Below the pieces are notes generated by a model, which was given only the letters and a program-made list of their open reading frames with translations, was not told the DNA's origin and made no database searches. Below, one piece after another: positions 17,281 to 26,256 of a DNA stretch of 64,000 bases (within the stretch, counting starts at the first letter, position 1; the number at the start of each line of letters is the position of its first letter). This DNA comes from Lachnospiraceae bacterium (lineage in GTDB: Bacteria; Bacillota; Clostridia; Lachnospirales; Lachnospiraceae). Both the position numbers and the translations under genes were made by a program. The stretch lies in assembly GCA_017620255.1 (NCBI GenBank), contig JAFZQU010000028.1, positions 62,001 to 126,000 on the forward strand. The letters run 5' to 3'.

Positions 17281-19542
17281 ATGGCTACAAAGGGGAAAGC
17301 CAAACCGATCGAGGAAATGGTCATCAAAACGGAATTTTCCGATATCATGCAGAAATCCTACATTGATTATGCGATGTCGGTGATCATTTCACGTGCCCTG
17401 CCGGATGTCAGGGACGGTTTGAAACCTGTTCAGAGAAGAACCTTATATGATATGTATGAACTGGGGATCCGCTATGACAAACCTTACAGAAAGTCTGCGC
17501 GTATCGTCGGGGATACGATGGGTAAATACCACCCGCACGGGGACAGTTCTATCTATGAGGCGCTTGTCGTGATGTCGCAGGACTTCAAAAAGGGCATGGC
17601 GCTTGTTGACGGGCACGGCAACTTCGGATCGATCGAAGGAGACGGCGCCGCCGCTATGCGTTACACGGAAGCGAGACTGCAGAAGATCGCGCAGGAAGGC
17701 ATGCTTTCCGACCTCGATAAGGATGTGGTCGATTTCATGCCGAATTTTGACGAGACCGAGAAGGAACCGACGGTCTTACCCTGCAGGTTCCCGAATCTTC
17801 TGGTAAACGGATCGGACGGGATTGCAGTCGGCATGGTAACGTCGATGCCGCCGCATAATCTCGGAGAAGTGGTCAATGCGGTCAAGGCGTATATGCAGAA
17901 TCCGGCGATCACAACGGAAGAACTCATGAAATATATTCCGGGTCCCGATTTCCCGACAGGCGGCATCGTGACCAATAAGAGCGAACTACTGAACATATAC
18001 GAGACGGGCGTCGGCAAGATCAAGATCCGCGGAAAGATGAACGTGGAAGAGGAAAGAGGGGGCAAAAAACGGCTTGTGATCACCGAGATCCCCTATACCA
18101 TGATCGGTGCGAACATTTCCAAGTTTTTACTGGACATCGTGGCCCTGATCGATGCCAAGAAGACCACGGATATTGTGGATATCTCCAATCAGTCCAGTAA
18201 AGAAGGTATCAGGATCGTACTGGAACTGAAGAAGGATGCGGATGTTGACAACTTAAAGAACCTGCTGCTCAAAAAGACCAAACTGGAAGATACGTTCGGT
18301 GTCAATATGCTGGCAGTGGCGGACGGCCGGCCGGAAACGCTCGGTTTGAAGAGCATCATCCTCTATCATGTGAACTTCCAGCGTGAGATCAATACCAGAA
18401 AATACCGGACCCTTCTCAACAAAGAAATGGAAAAGAAGGAGATTCAGGAAGGCCTGATCAAGGCCTGTGACGTGATCGATCTGATCATTGAGATCTTAAG
18501 AGGATCCACGGACCAGAAGATGGCCAAAGCCTGCCTGACGCAGGGGATCACGGAAGGGATCCGCTTCAAATCGAGGATCTCGAAGAAAATGGCGGAACAG
18601 TTGCGGTTTACCGAAAAACAGGCGACGGCGATCCTCGAAATGCGTCTGTATAAACTGATCGGCCTGGAGATCGAAGCGCTGTTAAAGGATCATGAGCAGA
18701 CACTTTCCAATATCGCCCGGTACAAAGATATCCTGATGAATCCGAAATCCATGGATAAGGTCATCATTAAGGAACTCGATAATTTCCAGAAGGAATACGG
18801 CAGAGAGCGCAGGACGGCGATCATCGATGCGGAAGAGATCGTATTTGAGGAAAAGAAGATCGAGGAGATGGATGTCATCGTCATGGTCGACCGGTTCGGA
18901 TATATCCGTTCCGTCGATCAGGTGACCTACGAACGGAATAAGGAAGCCGCGGACGCGGAGAACAAATTTGTGTTCAAGGCGGTCAATACCGGCAGGATCT
19001 GTGTGTTTACCAATACAGGACAGATGCATGCGATCAAGGTATTGGATATCCCGTTCGGTAAATTCAGAGATAAAGCGGTACCGATCGACAATATCAGTAA
19101 CTTCAACAGCCAGGATGAGAGCGTGATCTATATGGCGCCCATGAATGAAGTTGTGATGCAGAAGTTGATGTTTGTATCCAGATATGCGATGATGAAACAG
19201 GTCTACGGTACGGAGTTTGACGTGACCAAGCGTACGGTCGCATCAACGCTGATGTCCGACGGAGATGAACTGATCTGTATCTGCCCGATGACGGACCAGA
19301 AGCAGGTGGTACTGCAGACCGCAAACGGATTTTTCCTGCGCTTTTCGGCGGATGAGGTTCCGCAGAAAAAGAAAGCAGCCATCGGTGTGCGCGGCATGAA
19401 ACTCGCTCCCGGTGATCATTTGGAAAATGTATATTTCATTACGGACGGAGAGGACCGGTCTATAGAATATAACAGCAGAACGGTCGATCTCGGACGGCTG
19501 AAGATCGCAAGGCGCGATACAAAGGGGACTAAACTCAGATGA
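17281..19542 (+). CDS. parC: Type IIA DNA topoisomerase subunit A (ParC-like, no gyrase box)
   Basis: A 753-residue breakage-reunion subunit. The winged-helix domain shows LPDVRDGLKPVQRR, the quinolone-region HPHGDSSIYEALV, and the catalytic tyrosine in AAMRYTEARL near residue 128. EKQATAILEMRLYKL marks the gate region. In blade 1 of the C-terminal beta-pinwheel, where GyrA has QRRGGKG, this protein reads ERNKEAADAEN, so the supercoiling box is absent. Together with the ParE-like gene 27 bases upstream it is best read as topoisomerase IV, which decatenates sister chromosomes. The stop overlaps rsmD as ATGA. Confidence 0.85.
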   Translation: MATKGKAKPIEEMVIKTEFSDIMQKSYIDYAMSVIISRALPDVRDGLKPVQRRTLYDMYELGIRYDKPYRKSARIVGDTMGKYHPHGDSSIYEALVVMSQDFKKGMALVDGHGNFGSIEGDGAAAMRYTEARLQKIAQEGMLSDLDKDVVDFMPNFDETEKEPTVLPCRFPNLLVNGSDGIAVGMVTSMPPHNLGEVVNAVKAYMQNPAITTEELMKYIPGPDFPTGGIVTNKSELLNIYETGVGKIKIRGKMNVEEERGGKKRLVITEIPYTMIGANISKFLLDIVALIDAKKTTDIVDISNQSSKEGIRIVLELKKDADVDNLKNLLLKKTKLEDTFGVNMLAVADGRPETLGLKSIILYHVNFQREINTRKYRTLLNKEMEKKEIQEGLIKACDVIDLIIEILRGSTDQKMAKACLTQGITEGIRFKSRISKKMAEQLRFTEKQATAILEMRLYKLIGLEIEALLKDHEQTLSNIARYKDILMNPKSMDKVIIKELDNFQKEYGRERRTAIIDAEEIVFEEKKIEEMDVIVMVDRFGYIRSVDQVTYERNKEAADAENKFVFKAVNTGRICVFTNTGQMHAIKVLDIPFGKFRDKAVPIDNISNFNSQDESVIYMAPMNEVVMQKLMFVSRYAMMKQVYGTEFDVTKRTVASTLMSDGDELICICPMTDQKQVVLQTANGFFLRFSADEVPQKKKAAIGVRGMKLAPGDHLENVYFITDGEDRSIEYNSRTVDLGRLKIARRDTKGTKLR

Positions 19543-20123
19543 GAGTGATCGCAGGAAGTGCGAGAAGGCTGATCTTAAAGACACCGGCAGGTGTGGAGAC
19601 CAGACCGACCGCCGATAAATACAAAGAAACACTGTTTAACGTGTTACAGCCGTACCTGTACGCGGATACGGAATTTCTCGATCTTTTCAGCGGGAGCGGT
19701 GCCATCGGGATCGAGGCTTTAAGCCGCGGCGTACATCACGCCGTTTTTGTGGAACGTTCCAAACCGGCCCTGCAGTGTATCGAGGAGAACCTGCAGAAAA
19801 CACATCTGTATGACAGGGCGCAGGTGATCTCGCGCGATGTATTTACAGCGCTTGCCCAGTTAAACGGAAGGAATGCTTTTGATATCATTTTTATGGATCC
19901 GCCATACGGACAGGAACTGGAACGGCAGGTGCTTGAGGTTTTGCGGTCATCCGGTCTTCTGAAAGAGGACGGCCTTGTGATCATGGAAGTTTCGAATGAT
20001 ACGGATCTTTCCTATCTGCAGGATAATGCATCCGCATTTGAGATCATCAAAACGAAAACATATAAAACCAATGCACATGTTTTTCTTCGCAGAAAGAAAA
20101 AAGAGGATGAGGTGGAAGCATGA
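19539..20123 (+). CDS. rsmD: 16S rRNA (guanine(966)-N(2))-methyltransferase RsmD
   Basis: A 194-residue class I methyltransferase. It starts [10 protein letters not shown], a family hallmark, with the SAM motif [19 protein letters not shown] near residue 48 and the catalytic FIMDPPYG near 115. RsmD methylates G966 in the 30S head. The start overlaps the topoisomerase stop, and the end overlaps coaD, the usual rsmD-coaD pairing. Confidence 0.96.
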   Translation: MRVIAGSARRLILKTPAGVETRPTADKYKETLFNVLQPYLYADTEFLDLFSGSGAIGIEALSRGVHHAVFVERSKPALQCIEENLQKTHLYDRAQVISRDVFTALAQLNGRNAFDIIFMDPPYGQELERQVLEVLRSSGLLKEDGLVIMEVSNDTDLSYLQDNASAFEIIKTKTYKTNAHVFLRRKKKEDEVEA

Positions 20124-20602
20124 AGAGAGCGATCTATCCCGGGAGCTTTGATCCGGTCACACTCGGACACATTGATATCATAAAAAGAGCCGCTGCGATC
20201 TTTGATGAAGTGGTGGTCTCCGTCCTTTGTAACCACGGGAAAAGTCCGTTGTTTTCTGTAGAGGAACGTGTTAATATATTAAAGGAAGTCACGAAAGACA
20301 TCACAAATGTCACGATCGACAGTTTTGACGGACTTCTGGTGGACCATGCATTGGAACGGAATGCGGACGCGGTAATAAGGGGACTGCGTGCCGTGACGGA
20401 TTTTGAATATGAACTGCAGCTCGCGCAGACGAACAGGAAACTCTGTGACCGGGTAGACACGATCTTTCTGACGACCGGTCTGGATTACGCTTATATCAGT
20501 TCCTCGATCGTCAAGGAAGTCGCGAGTTTCGGCGGTGATATTTCGAAATTTGTTCCGCCTTATGTTGCGCAGTTGGTTTATGCGAAGTATCAGAATCAGT
20601 AA
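20120..20602 (+). CDS. coaD: Phosphopantetheine adenylyltransferase
   Basis: A 160-residue CoaD, the fourth step of coenzyme A synthesis, making dephospho-CoA from 4'-phosphopantetheine and ATP. Motifs are [16 protein letters not shown] (TxxH nucleotidyltransferase motif) at the start, [18 protein letters not shown] in the centre, and [19 protein letters not shown] overlap with rsmD indicates coupling. Confidence 0.97.
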   Translation: MKRAIYPGSFDPVTLGHIDIIKRAAAIFDEVVVSVLCNHGKSPLFSVEERVNILKEVTKDITNVTIDSFDGLLVDHALERNADAVIRGLRAVTDFEYELQLAQTNRKLCDRVDTIFLTTGLDYAYISSSIVKEVASFGGDISKFVPPYVAQLVYAKYQNQ

Positions 20603-20616
20603 AAAGGGGAGTCAAT

Positions 20617-21204
20617 ATGTACAGCAGAATCGAACAGATCATTTCAGAGATCGAAGAATTTATCGAAAATTGTAAATTCCAGCCTTTCTCAAATTCCAAA
20701 ATCCTTGTTGACAAAGAGCATATGGAAGAGCTGCTAAGAGAGCTTCGTCTGAAGACACCTGACGAGATCAAACGGTATCAGAAGGTGATCAGCCAGAAGG
20801 AAGAGATCTTAAACGATGCGCGGGAAAAAGCGGATGCCCTGATCGCCGAGGCACAGGTGCATACAGACCAAATGATCGAAGAGCATGAGATCATGCAGCA
20901 GGCTTATGCGCAGGCAAATGAGATCGTCGACCAGGCGACACAGCAGGCACAGCAGATATTGGATGCAGCGAGTGAGGAAGCCAATGAGATGCGTCAGTCC
21001 GTTATGAACTATACGGATGATATGCTCATTGAATTACTGAATATCGTTAATCACGGGATCGATACGGCGGAAGCCAAATATAACGATCTTCTGCAGCAGC
21101 TCAAAGAGAGCCGCAGCGTGATCGAAAAGAACAGAGAGGAACTGAAACCGAAGGCAGGATCGCAGAATGAGGATGTGCCTCCTTCGCCGGATGTTCTGAT
21201 CTGA
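20617..21204 (+). CDS. Coiled-coil protein of unknown function (ATPase subunit-like annotation in relatives)
   Basis: A 195-residue acidic protein that is almost entirely helical. Residues about 60-180 have the Ala/Glu/Gln-rich heptad pattern of a long coiled coil, which is why similar proteins are often labelled V-type ATPase subunit H or E-like; I see no other ATPase subunit nearby and do not support that label. The first 50 residues (SEIEEFIENCKFQPFSNSKILVDKEHMEELLREL) look like a DivIVA/GpsB-type or other oligomerising head. It follows coaD by 14 bases with AAGGGGAG before the ATG. A role in cell organisation is only a guess. Confidence 0.65.
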   Translation: MYSRIEQIISEIEEFIENCKFQPFSNSKILVDKEHMEELLRELRLKTPDEIKRYQKVISQKEEILNDAREKADALIAEAQVHTDQMIEEHEIMQQAYAQANEIVDQATQQAQQILDAASEEANEMRQSVMNYTDDMLIELLNIVNHGIDTAEAKYNDLLQQLKESRSVIEKNREELKPKAGSQNEDVPPSPDVLI

Positions 21205-21223
21205 TTGACAGGATGGTTGAAAC

Positions 21224-22681
21224 ATGCGTGTATTAAGCAATCTGGAACCCAAAAACGTCTTTCAATACTTTGAAGACATCTGCGCGATCCCGCACGGGTC
21301 GGGCAATACGGATGCGATCAGCGCTTATATCGTTGATTTTGCCAAAAAGAATGATCTGACCTATGTGACGGACCGGCTCGGAAATGTGATCATCTACAAA
21401 TGCGGTTCCAAAGGGTACGAGAATGCGCCGGCAGTCGTGCTGCAGGGGCATATGGACATGGTCTGCGAGAAGAATTACGAGCTTGCATCCAAATTCAACT
21501 TTAAAAAAGACGGACTGAAACTGGAAGTATCGGACGAATATGTCTATGCCAAAGGTACCACGCTCGGCGGAGACGACGGGATCGCGGTAGCTTATATGCT
21601 CGCGCTGCTTGCGGGGGATTATGAACATCCGCCCATCGAATGCGTTTTTACCGTCGATGAGGAAGTGGGCATGGATGGCGCCCTGGCGCTGGATCCTTCG
21701 TATCTGAAAGGACGCATTCTGTTAAATCTGGATAACGAGGAACAGGGTGAGATCCTGACCAGTTGTGCAGGCGGAAGTCGTGTGATCTGCCGCGTGCCTG
21801 TCCGTTACTGTGAGATGCAGGGCGTACGCTGTAATCTGGTCATCTGCGGGCTTGCAGGCGGGCACTCCGGAACGGAGATCGATAAATATCACGGAAATGC
21901 AAACCTGTTAATGGGACGTATGCTGCATTTCATCGGAAAACAGATCCATTATGATATCTGTGCGCTCTCCGGCGGCCTGCAGGATAATGCGATCCCCAGG
22001 GAATCCAATGCACAGATCCTTGTGAATGAACAGGATGTCGAGAAACTCGAAGGCATCGTTGCCGAGTATGAAAAGATCATCCAGAATGAATACCGTGCAA
22101 CGGAGCATAATATCACGATCTATTGCGAGACGTTCGAAACCGTACAGAAAGCAGTTCTGACACCGAAGACAAGAGAACGTGCGGTTTTCCTTCTGATGAC
22201 GATCCCGGACGGGATCCAGAAGATGAGCATGGACACGGAGCATCTGGTACAGACTTCCAGCAATGCCGGGATCATGCGGCTGCAGGATGATTATTTCGAA
22301 CTCATCGTTTCGGTACGCAGTTCGATCACTTCCGAAAAGATCGCGCTTCGGGATAAGATCCAGTATCTTACCGAGACGATCGGCGGTAAATATACCGTGG
22401 AATCCGATTATCCCGCCTGGGAATACAAGGAGGATTCTCCGCTCAGGAGACTGGTTTTTGAAGTGTATCAGCAGCAGTTCGGTAAGAATCCGCATATGAC
22501 CGGTATTCATGCGGGTCTGGAATGCGGTATCTTTTGCGAAAAGATACCGGATATGGATATGGTTTCCTTTGGGCCGACCATTGAAGCGATCCATACGCCG
22601 AAAGAGAAACTGGATATCCGTTCCACCCAGGAAACATGGGAATTCCTTTTAAATATCCTGAAAGCGTTAAAGAAGAAATAG
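21224..22681 (+). CDS. pepD: Aminoacyl-histidine dipeptidase (M20 family, PepD-like)
   Basis: A 485-residue M20C metallopeptidase that hydrolyses Xaa-His dipeptides such as carnosine, and other dipeptides. Zinc-site motifs are visible: VLQGHMDMVCEKN, LGGDDGIAVAYMLALL, the catalytic VDEEVGMDGA, and GLECGIFCEKIPDMDMVSFGP near the C-terminus. Length fits the family. GACAGGATGG precedes the start without a perfect ribosome site. Confidence 0.93.
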   Translation: MRVLSNLEPKNVFQYFEDICAIPHGSGNTDAISAYIVDFAKKNDLTYVTDRLGNVIIYKCGSKGYENAPAVVLQGHMDMVCEKNYELASKFNFKKDGLKLEVSDEYVYAKGTTLGGDDGIAVAYMLALLAGDYEHPPIECVFTVDEEVGMDGALALDPSYLKGRILLNLDNEEQGEILTSCAGGSRVICRVPVRYCEMQGVRCNLVICGLAGGHSGTEIDKYHGNANLLMGRMLHFIGKQIHYDICALSGGLQDNAIPRESNAQILVNEQDVEKLEGIVAEYEKIIQNEYRATEHNITIYCETFETVQKAVLTPKTRERAVFLLMTIPDGIQKMSMDTEHLVQTSSNAGIMRLQDDYFELIVSVRSSITSEKIALRDKIQYLTETIGGKYTVESDYPAWEYKEDSPLRRLVFEVYQQQFGKNPHMTGIHAGLECGIFCEKIPDMDMVSFGPTIEAIHTPKEKLDIRSTQETWEFLLNILKALKKK

Positions 22682-22702
22682 AGACAGTTTAGAGGTGGCG
22701 GC

Positions 22703-24061
22703 ATGAATGTTCCGGAACAGTATATGCAGAACATGCAGAAATTGCTTGGGAACGATTTTGATGCATATGCCGCCTCTTTTGATAAGCCGCCCTGTCATGG
22801 ACTGCGCGTGAACCTTTTAAGAAAGGATGCGCGCCTTCGTGTTTCCAAACTCCCGTTTATTCTGGGAAAGATCCCGTTTGATCAAAATGCCTTCTATACC
22901 GATGGTTCCATGAACCCTGCAAAGCACCCCTATTATGCTGCAGGTCTTTATTATCTGCAGGAGCCGTCCGCAATGCTTCCGGCTGCCTGTCTGCCGGTAG
23001 AAGAGGGCGATGTGGTTCTGGATCTTTGTGCGGCTCCCGGCGGAAAAGCGACGGCGCTCCTTTCCAAACTGAACGGTACCGGACTGTTACTGGCGAATGA
23101 TATCAGTGCCAGCAGGGCAAAAGCGCTTTTAAAAAATCTCGAACTAACAGGGGCCGCGAATTTCTTTGTCAGCGCGGAAAAACCCGCAAAACTGGCCATG
23201 TCATACGGTCCTGTGTTTGACAAGATCCTGGTGGATGCACCCTGTTCCGGAGAAGGCATGTTTCGTAGGGATCCATCCCTGATACGGGACTGGGAGAAAA
23301 AAGGTCCCTCTTATTATGCGCCCATACAGGCAGATATCCTGCAGGAAGCCGTTTCCATGCTAAAGCCAGGCGGATATCTTTTGTATTCAACCTGTACGTT
23401 TGCGCCGCTTGAAGATGAAGAGCAGATCCTGAAACTGCTTCGTGATAATCCGCAATTACATCCCGTTCCCCTTGAGAAGACAGACGGCCTCTCGGATGGG
23501 ATCCGGGGTCTTCCGGAAGCGGTTCGCGCATATCCGCACCGCTTTCACGGAGAAGGACATTTCCTCTGCCTGCTTCAGAAAGAAACCGGTGATACACGGG
23601 AAGCTCGAAGCGAAACCTTTTTATCAGACCATAAGGGACAAATGCCAAATAGCCTTTTGACTTTCCTTGACCAGCTGACTGAGCCGTTGGATGCTGACAG
23701 GATCGTGATCAAAAACGGCTGCGTATACCTGTTGCCGGAAAAGTATGAGAAACTGTACCGTTCGAATATCCGTTTCTTAAGAACCGGTCTGCTGCTTGGT
23801 GAAACAGATGCAAAGGGCAACTTTAAACCGTCACAGGCACTGGCCCTGCACCTGCATGCAGACGGGTTTACACAGGTACTGGACATGCCCTTGGAGGATG
23901 AGCGCATATTCCGCTATCTGAAAGGAGAAACGGTTTATGCGGATGAGGGATGCAAAAACGGGACGGTGCTCTTTTGTGCGGACGGATACGCGCTGGGATT
24001 TGCATCGGCAAACAACGGTCAGATCAAGAACCGTTTGGCCAAAGGGTTTATTTGGCAGTAG
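22703..24061 (+). CDS. RsmB/NOP family RNA (cytosine-C5) methyltransferase, RsmF-like
   Basis: A 452-residue protein with an N-terminal RNA-binding region and a SAM methyltransferase core: VLDLCAAPGGKATALLSKL near residue 108, the DAPCSGEGMFRRDP motif with one catalytic cysteine near 180, and the second TCTFAPLEDE near 230. A C-terminal region of about 150 residues with a PUA-like fold pattern (GETVYADEGCKNGTVLFCADGYALGFA) matches the RsmF/YebU type. It probably methylates 16S rRNA; the exact site is inferred only by similarity. Confidence 0.9.
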   Translation: MNVPEQYMQNMQKLLGNDFDAYAASFDKPPCHGLRVNLLRKDARLRVSKLPFILGKIPFDQNAFYTDGSMNPAKHPYYAAGLYYLQEPSAMLPAACLPVEEGDVVLDLCAAPGGKATALLSKLNGTGLLLANDISASRAKALLKNLELTGAANFFVSAEKPAKLAMSYGPVFDKILVDAPCSGEGMFRRDPSLIRDWEKKGPSYYAPIQADILQEAVSMLKPGGYLLYSTCTFAPLEDEEQILKLLRDNPQLHPVPLEKTDGLSDGIRGLPEAVRAYPHRFHGEGHFLCLLQKETGDTREARSETFLSDHKGQMPNSLLTFLDQLTEPLDADRIVIKNGCVYLLPEKYEKLYRSNIRFLRTGLLLGETDAKGNFKPSQALALHLHADGFTQVLDMPLEDERIFRYLKGETVYADEGCKNGTVLFCADGYALGFASANNGQIKNRLAKGFIWQ

Positions 24062-24072
24062 GAAGTGAATCT

Positions 24073-24639
24073 ATGAAAAAGATCGAAAAAGGCACATACG
24101 GATATATACGCAGGATGAAACTGTATACAACGATACGTACCATCGTGCTGTTTGCGATGGCGCTCGGACTCTATGCAACAGGTTATGTGTGGACCGGAAC
24201 AAATAAGAATCTGTTAACGATCGTTGCCATATTGGGCCTTTTGCCATCGGCCAAAAGCATGGTCAACATGATCATGTTCCTCCGTTTCAGGTCGCTTGAT
24301 CCTTCCGTATTCGAGAAATACGAGAAGATCCGCGGCGGACTGCATATCCTGTATGAAAACATCATGACGACAACAAAACAGGCATATTTACTGGATGTTT
24401 TGGCTTATAAAAATCATACGGTCTGCGCATTCTGTGAAAAGGCGGGAGATCTTGCGGCGCTGGAAGAACTGATCCTTGAAACGCTCAAGGCAAAGAACAC
24501 CGGCGTTACCGTGAAGATCTTTCCGGATGAAAGAGCGTTTATGAAGAGAATGGAAACGATGGAACAGATGCATGCGGAAGAGGACGATGACAAGACGGCA
24601 GACATCGTTCTTTCCACCATAAAGGCACTTTCCCTATGA
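24073..24639 (+). CDS. Hypothetical membrane protein, 188 residues
   Basis: I do not recognise a named family. Two hydrophobic segments lie near residues 20-37 and 46-65 (VLFAMALGLYATGYVW and LLTIVAILGLLPSAKSMVNMIMF), followed by a soluble C-terminal domain of about 115 residues with alternating strand/helix pattern. The ATG at 24073 follows GGAAGTGAA; the frame is open further upstream into the methyltransferase gene, but those residues are not plausible as protein. It overlaps the next pseudouridine synthase gene as ATGA. Confidence 0.7.
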   Translation: MKKIEKGTYGYIRRMKLYTTIRTIVLFAMALGLYATGYVWTGTNKNLLTIVAILGLLPSAKSMVNMIMFLRFRSLDPSVFEKYEKIRGGLHILYENIMTTTKQAYLLDVLAYKNHTVCAFCEKAGDLAALEELILETLKAKNTGVTVKIFPDERAFMKRMETMEQMHAEEDDDKTADIVLSTIKALSL

Positions 24640-25616
24640 AAGAATACACGATCGGGATCAACGAAGCAGGACAAAGAATGGACAAGTATTGCGCAAGGAT
24701 CCTAAAGGACGCGCCGGTCTCTTTTTTGTATAAGATGTTTCGTAAAAAGAATATCACGCTAAACGGGAAAAAGGCGAAAGGAAACGAGATCCTGCAGGAA
24801 GAGGATCAGATCCGTTTCTTTTTGTCGGATGAAACATTTGCTTCTTTTGCTAAAAACACAGGACAGGGATCCGTTCATAAAGAAAAAGCAGGGGCAGATG
24901 GTAAAGCTGGCGTGAGAGCCGTGATGCCGCCGGTCGTTTATGAGGATGAGAACCTGTTGCTTGTCAATAAACCGGTAGGGATCCTCTCCCAGAAGTCAGA
25001 TGGCGGGAGCATTTCCCTGAACGAGATCTGTCTGCAGTATCTGAAAGATACACTCGCTTATAAACCGGACGATCCCGCCGCGTTCAAACCTTCCGTTGTG
25101 AACCGACTCGACAGGAATACGAGCGGGCTTCTCATGGTTGCAAAAACGCATGCTGCAGCCATGCAGTTATCGGAGGGCTTACGTAACAAGACCATAAGGA
25201 AACAGTATGTCTGTATCGTAAAGGGTGTGCTTTCAGGTCCCTTTTCCTTAAAGGGATATCTGATCAAGGATCCAAAGTCCAATACGGTAAGTATACTGCA
25301 GGATAAAGAACCGGGGAGCACTGCGGTCGAGACGGACTTTATGCCGGTAAGAAACAACGGGGAACTGACGCTGCTGCAAGTGGAACTGAAAACCGGGAAA
25401 CCGCATCAGATCCGTGCGCACTTACATTCCATCGGACATCCCATCCTTGGCGATCCGAAATACGGGGATCTTTCGCTAAACCGCAGATACGGATGCAAAA
25501 CGCAGCTGTTACACGCATACAGGCTTGAGATGCCTGCGTTTGAAAGACCGCTTACGGCTTTGTCGCATAAAGTGTTTGAAATACCGTATCCTAAACAGTT
25601 TGAAAAATACATGTGA
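24636..25616 (+). CDS. RluA family pseudouridine synthase (RluC-like)
   Basis: A 326-residue rRNA pseudouridine synthase. An S4-type RNA-binding domain covers the first 65 residues; a Gly/Lys-rich linker follows, then the catalytic domain with VYEDENLLLVNKPVG and VVNRLDRNTSGLL, where the Asp is the catalytic residue, and GKPHQIRAHL. Length and the S4 head fit the RluC/RluD branch. A second RluA-family gene lies further on beside lspA, so the two probably modify different uridines. Confidence 0.9.
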   Translation: MKEYTIGINEAGQRMDKYCARILKDAPVSFLYKMFRKKNITLNGKKAKGNEILQEEDQIRFFLSDETFASFAKNTGQGSVHKEKAGADGKAGVRAVMPPVVYEDENLLLVNKPVGILSQKSDGGSISLNEICLQYLKDTLAYKPDDPAAFKPSVVNRLDRNTSGLLMVAKTHAAAMQLSEGLRNKTIRKQYVCIVKGVLSGPFSLKGYLIKDPKSNTVSILQDKEPGSTAVETDFMPVRNNGELTLLQVELKTGKPHQIRAHLHSIGHPILGDPKYGDLSLNRRYGCKTQLLHAYRLEMPAFERPLTALSHKVFEIPYPKQFEKYM

Positions 25617-25624
25617 GGAATGAC

Positions 25625-26167
25625 ATGGCAACCTGGAACAGCCGCGGTCTGCGCGGATCCACACTGGAAGATCTGATCAACCGGACAAATGAAAAATACA
25701 GGGAAACGCACCTTGCCCTGATCCAGAAGATCCCGACGCCGATCACGCCGATCAATATCGATAAGAAGAACCATCAGATCACGCTGGCTTATTTTGATCA
25801 GAAGAGTACGGTCGATTATATCGGAGCCGTACAGGGTATCCCCATCTGTTTTGATGCGAAGGAATGCGCGAAGGACACATTTGCGCTTGCGAACATTCAT
25901 CCGCATCAGGTGGAATTCATGCGGGAATTCGAACGGCAGGGCGGGATCGCGTTCTTTCTGCTGTTTTATTCCGCCAAAGACCTGTTCTATTATCTGCGCC
26001 TTGAAAAACTCCTCACATTCTGGGAAAGGATGGAGGCAGGCGGAAAAAAGAGCTTCCGTTTTGAGGAGATCGAAGACGAATTTATCCTGACAGGCAGACA
26101 GGGCCTCTTTGTACCGTATCTGGACGGGATCAAAAAAGATCTGGCAAGGAGAGAAGAATCCGATTGA
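25625..26167 (+). CDS. recU: Holliday junction resolvase RecU
   Basis: A 180-residue RecU, the Gram-positive resolvase that works with RuvAB, encoded about 24 kb earlier. It starts MATWNSRGLRGSTLEDLIN, a family pattern, with the catalytic core STVDYIG and the PD-(D/E)xK stretch FDAKEC, then PHQVEFMREFERQGGIAFFL. The usual Glu of the ExK motif appears as Asp, a conservative change within this nuclease fold. The ATG at 25625 follows GAGGAATG; a GTG at 25613 is less likely. The his promoter begins at its last codons. Confidence 0.9.
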   Translation: MATWNSRGLRGSTLEDLINRTNEKYRETHLALIQKIPTPITPINIDKKNHQITLAYFDQKSTVDYIGAVQGIPICFDAKECAKDTFALANIHPHQVEFMREFERQGGIAFFLLFYSAKDLFYYLRLEKLLTFWERMEAGGKKSFRFEEIEDEFILTGRQGLFVPYLDGIKKDLARREESD

Positions 26168-26192
26168 CAAACAGGAACGGGCTATGTATAAT
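26164..26192 (+). promoter_or_regulatory. Consensus sigma-A promoter of the histidine operon
   Basis: Perfect TTGACA and perfect TATAAT with the optimal 17-base spacing. The -35 box overlaps the last codon and stop of recU. The transcript would begin near 26199 and carry a leader of about 58 bases before hisZ. Confidence 0.85.
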
Positions 26193-26207
26193 CACTAAAT
26201 ATCAGCG

Positions 26208-26231
26208 TGGTAGCATGGTAGCATGGTAGCA
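26208..26231 (+). repeat. Three tandem 8-base repeats in the his leader
   Basis: The unit TGGTAGCA occurs three times head to tail just downstream of the predicted transcription start, flanked by CG and CG so that CGTG and CACG bracket the array. It could be an operator, an RNA-protein site or simple slippage. Confidence 0.85.
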
Positions 26232-26256
26232 CGTTAAAACACTAAAGCGAGGGATT

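Noticed and set aside
26208-26231. Short tandem repeats as a CRISPR remnant
   Set aside because: Units are 8 bases with no spacers and no cas genes are near.
26193-26256. T-box or histidine leader-peptide attenuator before hisZ
   Set aside because: The leader of about 58 bases is too short for a T-box, has no run of His codons and no terminator hairpin.
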